Of a stretch of 10,826 bases of DNA, positions 1-6,655 are shown piece by piece. Numbering within the stretch: position 1 is the stretch's first letter; every line of letters starts with the position of its first letter. The notes under the pieces are model-generated. The model had not been told where the DNA came from, did not search any database, and saw nothing but the letters and a program-made list of their open reading frames with translations. The stretch lies in the NCBI GenBank assembly GCA_030632405.1, contig DAOVUU010000039.1, positions 1-10,826 on the forward strand, in the 5' to 3' direction. The translations under genes and the position numbers were made by a program. Source of the DNA: Desulfobulbaceae bacterium (GTDB lineage: Bacteria; Desulfobacterota; Desulfobulbia; Desulfobulbales; Desulfocapsaceae).

Positions 1-1
1 A

Positions 2-151
2 CTCGGTGGACTCCTCACCACTCTCCTCACAATCTCAGTTGTTTTAAAGAGTAAAGGGGGAACTCCCAAAAAAATGTTCCTTATCTATCTCCTCTGCCTG
101 GCATGCGCTGGTGGTCTTGGATATTCCGGCGGAGAACTTGTCTACGGTTAA
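2..151 (+). CDS. C-terminal fragment of a DUF2231-like membrane protein (5' end outside window)
   Basis: An open frame enters from the left edge and runs 49 codons to a TAA at 149-151. The fragment has a hydrophobic segment (LGGLLTTLLTISVVL), a short basic linker (KSKGGTPKK), a second hydrophobic segment (MFLIYLLCLACAGGLGY) and the closing motif GYSGGELVYG. A glycine-rich last helix ending in G-x-x-GGELVY is typical of the C-terminus of DUF2231 inner-membrane proteins, which are often about 140-160 residues with four helices. The stop comes right after this motif, whereas many homologues run a few residues further (for example ...YRHG). The function of the family is not established. The frame is sound; the family call rests on a short tail only. 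Confidence 0.6.
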   Translation, partial: LGGLLTTLLTISVVLKSKGGTPKKMFLIYLLCLACAGGLGYSGGELVYG

Positions 152-171
152 CTCGTGCCTGTCCATAAATG

Positions 172-297
172 GCTATTTTCTCCTAACTCTTCGTTGCACT
201 CAAAATTTAATCCTCCGATAAGTGAGGCACGAAACATCGAGATATCAACTATATGCCTGTGGTTAAATTTATCGAGCGCCTCGATTTAGAACAGATA
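172..297 (-). repeat. Left copy of a ~126-bp palindrome-like repeat (inverted relative to 1155-1280)
   Basis: Positions 172-297 match the reverse complement of 1155-1280 without gaps, with about 101 of 126 positions identical by hand count. The longest perfect run is 22 bp, 238-259 against 1193-1214. The copy is itself an imperfect inverted repeat. Its ends, GCTATTTTCTCCTAACTC (172-189) and the complement of 283-300, pair at about 12 of 18 positions. An inner AAATTTAA (203-210) pairs with TTAAATTT (263-270). This resembles a small non-autonomous element or an intergenic hairpin repeat rather than coding DNA. It fills most of the gap between the DUF2231-like gene and the lipoprotein gene. I see no other firm signal in 152-350 beyond the start-proximal GGTGA. 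Confidence 0.8.
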
Positions 298-350
298 AGC
301 GCAGACTTCGAAATATCTCATCTATGGACAGACACTAACTCGGTGATTTT

Positions 351-1133
351 ATGAAGCGACTTACTTTTCTTATACCCCTGATATTGCTTATCAGTGGTTG
401 CATCAAAACAGATCCACAGACCAATTTACCACCAGATAACTCAATTAAACTCCTCAGAGTCGGCATATCTGCAGACTTCCCCCCCATAGCATATAAAGAA
501 AATAACAAAATCGTTGGCCTGGAAGCAGATCTGGCAAAGGGGTTGGCCGATTTTACGGGGCGGCAGCTTAAATTGATCCGTATCAACTGGAAGGATCAGA
601 TCCCCTCACTTCTTGACAAAAAAACGGATATCATCATGTCTGGAATGTCAATAACCGAGTCCCGCAGATACCGTATCGCCTTTACTGACCCATATATGGT
701 TTCCGGCCAAATATCTCTTATACGACGTGTCGACAGAGGTAAATTTATGGTAGGAATGACCGACCTGCTAAATCCAGCTGTCAGGCTGGGTACAGTAACA
801 GGAACTACAGGGGATTTCCTCATACAGGACATAAAAGCAAAAGGCGCGAGAACCCAGTTCCCGACATCCGCGAAGGCTGTCAAAGCTCTTTTGGCCGGTA
901 AACTTGACGCATTTGTGTATGATCTACCCGGAATTTTATATCTGGCGTCCATGTATACAGATGAAGGACTCATTCCGGTCACCATCCCTCTAACCCGGGA
1001 ATACCTTGCCTGGGGAGTGCGCCCTGACGACCAGGAACTGCTTGATTCAGCTAACAGATATCTTAAATCTTTATCAGATCAAGCCGTTCTGACAGAAACG
1101 ATCCGACGCTGGATCCCCTATTTCAAGCCATAG
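351..1133 (+). CDS. Amino-acid-type extracellular solute-binding lipoprotein (SBP_bac_3 family)
   Basis: The 260-residue product has a lipoprotein signal peptide: KR, a hydrophobic stretch of residues 4-15, then lipobox I14-S-G-C17, so Cys17 should be lipidated and the protein anchored on the periplasmic side. The rest is a family 3 periplasmic binding protein fold. LRVGISADFPPIAY (35-48) and GLEADLAKGLA (56-66) open lobe 1. SGMSITESRRYRIAFTDPY (97-115) carries the T-x-x-R type ligand carboxylate site (R105). LLAGKLDAFVYD (180-191) ends in D191, the usual amino-group ligand. Polar amino acids are therefore the likely ligand, by inference. GGTGA (342-346), four bases before ATG, is a reasonable ribosome site. 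No permease or ATPase gene lies nearby, so this is an orphan binding protein. It may feed a transporter elsewhere or act as a sensor subunit. The gene sits between the two inverted repeat copies. Confidence 0.88.
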   Translation: MKRLTFLIPLILLISGCIKTDPQTNLPPDNSIKLLRVGISADFPPIAYKENNKIVGLEADLAKGLADFTGRQLKLIRINWKDQIPSLLDKKTDIIMSGMSITESRRYRIAFTDPYMVSGQISLIRRVDRGKFMVGMTDLLNPAVRLGTVTGTTGDFLIQDIKAKGARTQFPTSAKAVKALLAGKLDAFVYDLPGILYLASMYTDEGLIPVTIPLTREYLAWGVRPDDQELLDSANRYLKSLSDQAVLTETIRRWIPYFKP

Positions 1134-1154
1134 GGGTACCTTTAAAAATTAGAG

Positions 1155-1280
1155 TTTTTGTTCAAAATCGAGACGCGAATAAAATTTTACCGCAGGCATA
1201 TAGTTGATATCTCGGAGTCTCATGCTTCGCTTACCGGAGGATTAAATTTTACGAGCAACGAAGAGTTTGGACGAAAAAGC
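1155..1280 (+). repeat. Right copy of the ~126-bp palindrome-like repeat
   Basis: This is the partner of the 172-297 repeat in opposite orientation. Its ends are imperfect terminal inverted repeats: TTTTTGTTCAAAATC (1155-1169) and the complement of 1265-1278 (TTTTTCGTCCAAAC...), matching with one indel and few mismatches. The stretches TAAAATTTTACC (1180-1191) and GGATTAAATTTTA (1239-1251) form an inner pair of arms. At 1164/1268 this copy has A-T where the left copy has T-A (184/288), a double change that keeps the pairing. The copy runs past the TTG at 1267, which would be the earliest possible start of the next gene, so the element reaches into the 5' end of that reading frame. Confidence 0.8.
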
Positions 1281-1326
1281 AATTTTTCAAGGTATCCATA
1301 ACCCCGGTTCTACACCACACCTATCA

Positions 1327-2877
1327 ATGAATAAAAAAAGACACCTAAAAGCAGGCCTTCTGTCACTTACCACTTTTGTGCTCATAATTGCAGCAATGAA
1401 TGTTTATGAGTACCTGAAAGTAAAAACAGATATAGCACCGACTCTTATGTCGGAAATCAACACCACCGAGCTTGAGGAAATTCGGTCATATTTCACCTCG
1501 GTTTCAGAACAACTCAATATTGTGAAGCAATGGGGAGAAAATGGCGCTCTTCAATATGACAATGTTATAGATCTCAACAGACTTTTTTTCCCTCTGTTTG
1601 ATAGCCAGACCAGTATAAACGGTCTGGTCCTGGCCAGTGGTGCGGGAGATGAGTATTTCCTCTATAAAGATGGCACGGACTGGATCACACGACAGTCGCA
1701 AAGCACAAATAATGAAGAACACTCTTTGCACTTCATACGATGGAAGTCATTTGATCAACATCTCGAGCTATGGCAAAAAACCAGTACATATGATCCTCGG
1801 GAAACGGCCTGGTTTTTCTCCCCCGATGCAGAAAACCCGGTACGCTGGTCTTTAATCTATACCTTCGAGCATTCAAACGAACCCGGCGTTACCGCTGCTA
1901 TATCATGGAAAAATCATACAGCCCCAGGCTTCACCGTGTTTGGCCTTGATATACCAATAAAGAGTATTCAACGGTTTCTTAGCCTCCGCAATGAGAAACA
2001 CCTGGGCATAATTTTTCTCGTGAACAGTTCGGCAGACTTTTATATAGCCAGTGATATCAACTACTCTTCTTCTGATGAAGAGGAAACGATAAAAGATCCT
2101 GAACAGATAATGGAAAGGGTTCTCAAGACGTGGAAATCAAAAAATCGGCCAAGTGACTCTCCTGTTGTTTTTTTTAAAGGCAAACAGCGATGGCTTGCAT
2201 CCTTCCAACCCCTCACCCCAGAAAACCCGCTCTTCCTGCTCGGCGTCGCTACCCCTGAAAAAGAGTTTTTAAGCACTATTAATTCAAAGCTATTCCAAAT
2301 AGACATGCTTGATTTAATCATCGCTGCATGCGTATCAGCCATGCTCTACTTGCTTTTATGGAAAATAGGCCCACACTACGTGCCCCCTTCCCCCACTGCG
2401 ATTGTACGGCTAAACAGCTATATAAACAAAGGAGAGGGAGCAGGTATTGAGTTTAAATCCACAATTCGAACAAACTTAAAGACCGGGAAAAACGGCAAAG
2501 AGATTGAGCTGGCATGGTTGAAAGCAGTTGTTGCTTTTTTAAATTCCACAGGCGGGGTTCTGCTAATAGGCGTCGATGATGCTGGAAAAATATCAGGAAT
2601 TGAACCGGATAATTTTGAAAACAGGGATAAAAGTTTACTTCATGTAAAAAACCTCATCAACCACCATATAGGCGCCGAATTTTCCAGCTTTTTAAAAATA
2701 GCCCTTGTTGAAATTGAAGACAAAGAAGTGATGATGATCGAATGCAGTCCCGCATCTTCACCCATATTTCTCAATATTGGCAAGAATGAAGAATTTTATA
2801 TACGATCAGGACCATCTTCAACAAAACTCTCCCCGAGCCAGACAGTCAATTACGTCATGCAAAAAGCTCATTCGTAG
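1327..2877 (+). CDS. Membrane sensor-like protein: periplasmic dCache region fused to cytoplasmic AlbA_2 (Schlafen-type) domain
   Basis: From the ATG at 1327 the product has 516 residues. A basic N-terminus (MNKKRH) precedes membrane helix 1 (about 9-27). The region 28-326 looks like a double Cache sensor domain: YDPRETAWFF (155-164) followed by W-S-L-I-Y resembles the 'DPR-x-R-x-WY ... W-x-x-Y' Cache signature, and FGLDIPIKSIQRFL with FLVNSSADFYIASD resembles the membrane-distal to proximal Cache transition. Helix 2 lies at about 327-345. Residues 369-516 match an AlbA_2 domain: GEGAGIEFKST (369-379), FLNSTGGVLLIGVDDAGKI and the closing FYIRSG (500-505). AlbA_2 domains occur in Schlafen-like and regulator proteins and are associated with nucleic acid binding. 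A TTG at 1267 would add 20 residues, but it lies inside the repeat and has no good ribosome site; the ATG also lacks one, so the start is uncertain. The 3' end overlaps rfbC by 10 bp, tail to tail. Confidence 0.8.
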   Translation: MNKKRHLKAGLLSLTTFVLIIAAMNVYEYLKVKTDIAPTLMSEINTTELEEIRSYFTSVSEQLNIVKQWGENGALQYDNVIDLNRLFFPLFDSQTSINGLVLASGAGDEYFLYKDGTDWITRQSQSTNNEEHSLHFIRWKSFDQHLELWQKTSTYDPRETAWFFSPDAENPVRWSLIYTFEHSNEPGVTAAISWKNHTAPGFTVFGLDIPIKSIQRFLSLRNEKHLGIIFLVNSSADFYIASDINYSSSDEEETIKDPEQIMERVLKTWKSKNRPSDSPVVFFKGKQRWLASFQPLTPENPLFLLGVATPEKEFLSTINSKLFQIDMLDLIIAACVSAMLYLLLWKIGPHYVPPSPTAIVRLNSYINKGEGAGIEFKSTIRTNLKTGKNGKEIELAWLKAVVAFLNSTGGVLLIGVDDAGKISGIEPDNFENRDKSLLHVKNLINHHIGAEFSSFLKIALVEIEDKEVMMIECSPASSPIFLNIGKNEEFYIRSGPSSTKLSPSQTVNYVMQKAHS

Positions 2878-3413
2878 ACATCAGCATCTTTGAGTAAAAG
2901 ACCTTTACCATCTTTTTCAGAGAGAGTCGGAGAAAAATTTATCGGCCAGGAGATATTGAGTTCCGGATCATCCCAGCCAATGCAGCGTTCGTGTTCCAGA
3001 GCCCAGAAATCGGTTGTCCTGTAAAGGACTTCTGCATTTTCTGAAAGGACAACAAAAGCATGCCCGAACCCCTCTGGAATCCACAGTTGTTTAAAGTTTT
3101 CAGCACTCAGATGCTGCCCCACCCACTTGCCAAAAGTGGGTGATTTTTTTCGTAAATCAACCGCTACATCGAAAATTTCACCGGCCACAACTCTGACCAG
3201 TTTTCCCTGGGGCTGCTTTATCTGATAGTGGATACCGCGTAAAACCCCCCTGGTTGAACGAGAGTGATTATCCTGGACAAAACTCCGTTCCAACCCTGTA
3301 TCCTGCTGCCATTTTTGCTGATTGAAGCTTTCGAAGAAAAAGCCTCTGTTGTCACCGAATACCTGGGGTTCAACAACAAGTACATCGGCGATATCTGTTT
3401 GAGTAAACTTCAT
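2868..3413 (-). CDS. rfbC: dTDP-4-dehydrorhamnose 3,5-epimerase
   Basis: The 181-residue protein matches RmlC/RfbC along its full length (family about 180-185 residues). The enzyme epimerises C3 and C5 of dTDP-4-keto-6-deoxyglucose in the cytoplasm, the third step to dTDP-L-rhamnose. Visible hallmarks are VFGDNRGFFFESF (18-30), FVQDNHSRS (45-53) and GVLRGIHYQ (56-64) with the catalytic base His62 and Arg59. Also present are GKLVRVV (70-76), the FDVAVDLR strand (81-88), WIPEGFGHAF (111-120), and LYRTTDFW with the likely acid Tyr131. Asp168 in LSEKDGKG is the probable partner of His62. The gene follows rfbB by 39 bp on the same strand and is probably cotranscribed. The bases before ATG (TATTTAAAAAA) show no clear Shine-Dalgarno. 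Its last 10 bp overlap the convergent dCache-AlbA_2 gene. Confidence 0.96.
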   Translation of the reverse strand: MKFTQTDIADVLVVEPQVFGDNRGFFFESFNQQKWQQDTGLERSFVQDNHSRSTRGVLRGIHYQIKQPQGKLVRVVAGEIFDVAVDLRKKSPTFGKWVGQHLSAENFKQLWIPEGFGHAFVVLSENAEVLYRTTDFWALEHERCIGWDDPELNISWPINFSPTLSEKDGKGLLLKDADVYE

Positions 3414-3452
3414 TTTTTTAAATAGTTTGAGTTATAGTGACTGGGCAGGCAG

Positions 3453-4526
3453 TTACTCTGCATACATCTGTTTGTAGTATTCTTTATAGGAGCCATCGAC
3501 GATCCCTGCCACCCATTCCTGATTGGCCAGATACCAGTCCACCGTTTTTTCTATACCCTGCTCAAAATTCACCCGAGGCTCCCAGCCAAGGTATTTTTTT
3601 ATTTTCGTTGCATCAATTGCATATCGCCTGTCATGTCCCAGCCGATCTTCCACAAAGGTAATGAGAGATCTTCGAGGTTCTCCGGATTTTGGCAAACCTA
3701 TCTTTTTATCAAGAATATCACAAACAAGAGTCACTACATCAATATTCTGTTTTTCATTGTTACCACCGATATTGTAACAGTGCCCGTTGTCTCCTTTTTT
3801 TACCACCTCTACTATCGCTTCACAATGATCCTTCACATACAGCCAGTCACGAACATTTTTTCCATCACCGTACACGGGAAGTTTCCTGCCTCGCATACTG
3901 TTATTAAAAATCAGGGGAATAAGCTTTTCCGGGAACTGGTATGGACCGTAGTTGTTTGAGCAGTTGGTTATGCGCACAGGCAAACCGTAGGTATGGAAAT
4001 ATGCGTTTGCAAGATGATCAGAAGAGGCCTTTGACGCGGAATAGGGGGAACTGGGATCAAATGGTGTCGTTTCCTTAAAATAACCTGTCTTTCCTAGAGA
4101 GCCGTACACTTCATCTGTACTCACATGCAGAAAACATGGCCTCTCTACCTGCGAACTTTCCCCGATCCAAAATTTTCTGGCCGCCTCGAGCAGTGTAAAT
4201 GTACCGACTATATTGGTCTGAATAAATGCAGCCGGACCGGTGATAGACCTGTCGACATGGGATTCGGCGGCAAAATGAACGACAGTATCTATTTTTTCAT
4301 CGGAAAAAATAGTCTGTACAGTTGCTTCATCACAGATATCACCTTTAATAAACCGATAATTGTCTCCATCGGGTAGAGACTGCAAATTCTTTAAATTACC
4401 CGCATAAGTCAGTTTATCGAGATTTATTACCCGCCAGTCACTATATTTATCAAGCAACAAATGAATAAAGTTGGTACCGATGAAGCCGCAGCCACCGGTC
4501 ACCAGAACAGTTCGTCTATTTTTCAT
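3453..4526 (-). CDS. rfbB: dTDP-glucose 4,6-dehydratase
   Basis: The 357-residue product is a full-length RmlB/RfbB of the extended short-chain dehydrogenase family. It converts dTDP-glucose to dTDP-4-keto-6-deoxyglucose using bound NAD. The Rossmann motif is GGCGFIGTN (11-19), Asp37 in VINLDKLTYAGN binds the NAD ribose, and HFAAESHVDRSI (84-95) is the classic dehydratase segment. The active site shows STDEVYG (136-142), with the Thr137-Asp138-Glu139 triad, and Y162-SAS-K166 (YxxxK). NNYGPYQFPEKLIPL (191-205) and DGKNVRDWLYV (221-231) are sugar-nucleotide regions. A short AGAAAAG precedes the ATG. It heads an rfbB-rfbC pair, divergent from prfC. RfbA and RfbD are not in the window; dTDP-4-keto-6-deoxyglucose could also feed other deoxysugars, but the linked epimerase points to rhamnose-type products for O-antigen or another surface polysaccharide. 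Confidence 0.97.
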   Translation of the reverse strand: MKNRRTVLVTGGCGFIGTNFIHLLLDKYSDWRVINLDKLTYAGNLKNLQSLPDGDNYRFIKGDICDEATVQTIFSDEKIDTVVHFAAESHVDRSITGPAAFIQTNIVGTFTLLEAARKFWIGESSQVERPCFLHVSTDEVYGSLGKTGYFKETTPFDPSSPYSASKASSDHLANAYFHTYGLPVRITNCSNNYGPYQFPEKLIPLIFNNSMRGRKLPVYGDGKNVRDWLYVKDHCEAIVEVVKKGDNGHCYNIGGNNEKQNIDVVTLVCDILDKKIGLPKSGEPRRSLITFVEDRLGHDRRYAIDATKIKKYLGWEPRVNFEQGIEKTVDWYLANQEWVAGIVDGSYKEYYKQMYAE

Positions 4527-4592
4527 CTTTTCTGTTTTCTATTTGCATTATTGTTAAAAGAACATACCTTATCCAGATTTTGTCACTGTCTT

Positions 4593-4598
4593 TATAAT
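4593..4598 (+). promoter_or_regulatory. Candidate -10 hexamer for prfC in the rfbB-prfC divergent region
   Basis: A perfect TATAAT stands 38 bases before the prfC ATG in the 109-bp gap between divergent rfbB and prfC. The position would give a leader of roughly 30 nt. No convincing -35 lies 16-18 bp upstream (the best is TTATCC at 4569-4574), so the call rests on the -10 alone. Confidence 0.35.
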
Positions 4599-4635
4599 AG
4601 GTTCATTACATAAATTAAAGCCCTTTCATCCAACC

Positions 4636-6225
4636 ATGAGTAAACAACTCCATAAAGAAATAGCCAAAAGAAGAACTTTCGGAATCATCAGTCACCCCGA
4701 TGCCGGCAAAACAACCCTCACTGAAAAGCTGCTCCTTTTTGGCGGCGCCATAAATATGGCGGGCGCAGTCAAATCCAGAAAAGTTGAGAGGCACGCAACG
4801 AGTGACTGGATGGCAATTGAACAGGAACGCGGCATTTCCGTCACCACCTCTGTAATGAAGTTCACCTATAAAGATTTCGAAGTGAACCTGCTCGATACTC
4901 CCGGCCATCAGGATTTTTCGGAAGACACTTACAGGGTGCTGACCGCCGTTGACTCAGCAATTATGGTAATCGACAACGCAAAAGGTGTTGAAAAACAGAC
5001 AGAAAAGCTGATGGAAGTGTGCCGAATGCGTAACACTCCGATTATAACCTTTATAAACAAACTTGATCGGGAAGGTATGTCTCCTCTGGATATTATGGGA
5101 GAAATCGAGGAAAAACTGCAGATAGAATGTACTCCTCTCTCCTGGCCGATCGGCATGGGAAAAAGATTCAAAGGGGTTTACAATATTTTCCATAAAACGC
5201 TGCATCTTTTTACTCCGGGTCAGGCTGTCCTCAATCAGCAGGGTGTGCTCATCGACGATCTCACTGATCCCAAGGTTGATTCATTGCTGGGCCCTCAGGC
5301 AACAGCAGAATTAAGAGAAGATATTGAGCTTCTCGAAGGAGCAGCCAATCCTTTCCAATACAATCACTACCTCAACGCAAGTCAGACTCCAGTATTCTTT
5401 GGAAGTGCCATAAATAATTTTGGTGTCCAGGAAATGCTTGACGCCTTTGTGGAAATGGCTCCTCCTCCCGGGATCAGACAGGCAGTCAGCAGAGAAATTG
5501 ATCCCAAAGAAGAAGCTTTTTCAGGTTTCGTCTTTAAAATCCAGGCGAATATGAATCCGGCCCATCGCGACCGCATCGCTTTTTTTCGTATCTGTTCCGG
5601 TAAATTCACCCGGGGGATGAAAGTTAGACACCATCGTTTAGGGAAAGATATAACTCTTTCCAATGCCACTATATTCATGGCCCAGGAAAGAGAGAATGTC
5701 GAAGAAGCATGGCCGGGTGACATAATAGGATTACACAATCACGGCACCATCAAGATAGGTGATACCTTTACCCCGAAAGAAGTATTAAAATTCACAGGTA
5801 TCCCCAACTTTGCTCCAGAACATTTCCGCCGAGTACTTCTTAAAAATCCGTTAAAAATGAAACAGTTACAGAAGGGGTTAATTCAACTGGCAGAGGAAGG
5901 TGCCATTCAGGTTTTCCGCCCGATTATAGGCTCAGACTATATTATGGGAGCAGTAGGCGTTTTGCAATTTGAAGTGACAATGGCACGCCTGAAGAACGAA
6001 TATGGTGTAGATGCTATTTACGAACAGGTAAACTACCAGGCCGCACGCTGGGTCCATAGCGATGACAGAAAAGCAATGGAAGAATTTGAACGGAAAAATC
6101 AGGGTTCTCTTGCCAAAGATTCCGAGGGTTTTCTAACCCACCTGGCACAAAGTGAATGGATGCTCAACTACTTTATGGAAAAATGGCCGGCAATTACCTT
6201 TGAGAAAACCCGTGAAAATATATAG
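4636..6225 (+). CDS. prfC: Peptide chain release factor 3 (translational GTPase RF3)
   Basis: The 529-residue product has the same length as Escherichia coli RF3. This GTPase recycles RF1 and RF2 from the ribosome after peptide release. The G domain shows G1 SHPDAGKTT (19-27), G2 region around [10 protein letters not shown] (65-74), G3 DTPGHQDF (87-94), G4 NKLD (141-144) and G5 GSA (256-258). [14 protein letters not shown] is the RF3-type switch I sequence that separates it from EF-G. The C-terminal part (about 290-529) has the RF3 beta-barrel and domain III, with [10 protein letters not shown] (441-450) and [10 protein letters not shown] (455-464). Start choice follows the family N-terminus (MS-x-x-L-x-x-EI-x-KRRTF). 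No clear Shine-Dalgarno is seen, only TTAAAG about 15 bases upstream. The gene is a single unit between divergent rfbB and the convergent DUF134 gene. Confidence 0.97.
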   Translation: MSKQLHKEIAKRRTFGIISHPDAGKTTLTEKLLLFGGAINMAGAVKSRKVERHATSDWMAIEQERGISVTTSVMKFTYKDFEVNLLDTPGHQDFSEDTYRVLTAVDSAIMVIDNAKGVEKQTEKLMEVCRMRNTPIITFINKLDREGMSPLDIMGEIEEKLQIECTPLSWPIGMGKRFKGVYNIFHKTLHLFTPGQAVLNQQGVLIDDLTDPKVDSLLGPQATAELREDIELLEGAANPFQYNHYLNASQTPVFFGSAINNFGVQEMLDAFVEMAPPPGIRQAVSREIDPKEEAFSGFVFKIQANMNPAHRDRIAFFRICSGKFTRGMKVRHHRLGKDITLSNATIFMAQERENVEEAWPGDIIGLHNHGTIKIGDTFTPKEVLKFTGIPNFAPEHFRRVLLKNPLKMKQLQKGLIQLAEEGAIQVFRPIIGSDYIMGAVGVLQFEVTMARLKNEYGVDAIYEQVNYQAARWVHSDDRKAMEEFERKNQGSLAKDSEGFLTHLAQSEWMLNYFMEKWPAITFEKTRENI

Positions 6226-6283
6226 AAAAATCCTGATGCACTTAAAACACACTTGTACTTAGAGGTTGAACAACCCGGTTTTG

Positions 6284-6568
6284 TTATTTTTCATCAACAA
6301 AAACGAGAGCAGACCCCTCCGTTAATGCCTGAGCACTCTTTTTCCGGGCAACAGTAATAATACGCTGAATAGTCCCCCTGGACACGCCCATACTCAGCCC
6401 GGCTTCTTCCTGGGTCATCCCCTCACAATCACATAATCGAAGTGCTTCCAGTTCATCACGGTGCAAAGAAATCTGCTCAAGTTCGGACAGCGGTGTGCCC
6501 GTAGGCTTAAAAGCGCGACCGCAGAAATTTCCCTGGCAGCGTCTGAGTTTTTTGGGTCTTGGTGACAT
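6284..6568 (-). CDS. UPF0251 / DUF134 family DNA-binding protein
   Basis: From the ATG the product has 94 residues and starts MSPRPKKLRR, very close to the family opening M-x-RPKK. It continues with a cysteine pair C11-x4-C16, F20-KPTGTPL and LHRDELEALRLCDCEGM (35-51). The helix-turn-helix TQEEAGLSMGVSRGTIQRI (52-70), of the sigma-70 region 4 kind, is followed by AR-x-K-x-x-x-AL. Homologues are about 90-130 residues, are predicted cytoplasmic DNA-binding regulators, and often lie near iron-molybdenum cofactor (NifX/NifB-type) proteins; none is present here. A TTG at 6575-6577 would add three residues, but the ATG has GGAAA a few bases upstream and fits the family start. The C-terminus GSALVFVDEK is short and lacks the glycine-rich tail seen in many members. 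The target is unknown; the palindrome upstream is a natural candidate for self-control. Confidence 0.9.
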   Translation of the reverse strand: MSPRPKKLRRCQGNFCGRAFKPTGTPLSELEQISLHRDELEALRLCDCEGMTQEEAGLSMGVSRGTIQRIITVARKKSAQALTEGSALVFVDEK

Positions 6569-6617
6569 AGTTTCCAACCATTAAGAAAAGGCTACCTTGA
6601 AAGAAAGAGTTTGTAAT

Positions 6618-6623
6618 AATATA
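6618..6623 (-). promoter_or_regulatory. Candidate -10 hexamer for the DUF134 gene
   Basis: On the minus strand this reads TATATT, 4-5 of 6 consensus bases, about 50 bases before the ATG at 6568. The place 17 bp further upstream has no -35-like hexamer (GCACGC) and is covered by the perfect palindrome at 6642-6655, which suggests regulator-dependent or repressed transcription. Weak evidence, from spacing and composition only. Confidence 0.3.
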
Positions 6624-6641
6624 CCTTCGGACGATGGTGCG

Positions 6642-6655
6642 CGTGCATATGCACG
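6642..6655. promoter_or_regulatory. Perfect 14-nt palindrome CGTGCATATGCACG, possible operator
   Basis: CGTGCATATGCACG is fully self-complementary. It lies at the centre of the nested hairpin and over the expected -35 of the candidate DUF134 promoter. A dimeric helix-turn-helix regulator, perhaps the DUF134 protein itself, could bind it; this is inference. As RNA it would form a five-pair stem with an AUAU loop. Confidence 0.4.

Noticed and set aside
194..222. TTGCAC-N17-GATAAG as a promoter in the left repeat for the lipoprotein gene
   Set aside because: Only 3 of 6 and 4 of 6 consensus bases, and the same sequence is not kept as a hexamer pair in the right copy.
596..985. Minus-strand open frame of 129 codons
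   Set aside because: It lies wholly inside the solute-binding protein gene on the opposite strand and shows no recognisable domain; the plus-strand frame has a clear family match.
1141..1160. AAAAA ... TTTTT hairpin after the lipoprotein gene as a terminator
   Set aside because: The stem is five A-T pairs only, without a GC-rich part, and it merges into the repeat end.
3633..3959. Plus-strand open frame of 108 codons
   Set aside because: It is antisense to rfbB, whose full set of catalytic motifs is intact.
4580..4598. TTGTCA before TATAAT as the -35 of prfC
   Set aside because: The spacer is only 7 bp, far below the 16-18 bp needed for a sigma-70 promoter.
5382..5738. Minus-strand open frame of 118 codons
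   Set aside because: It is antisense to conserved prfC and has no motif of its own.
6269..6285. Possible terminator between convergent prfC and the DUF134 gene
   Set aside because: The best hairpin (AACAA paired with TTGTT) has only five AT-rich pairs and a seven-base loop followed by a broken T run; too weak to call.
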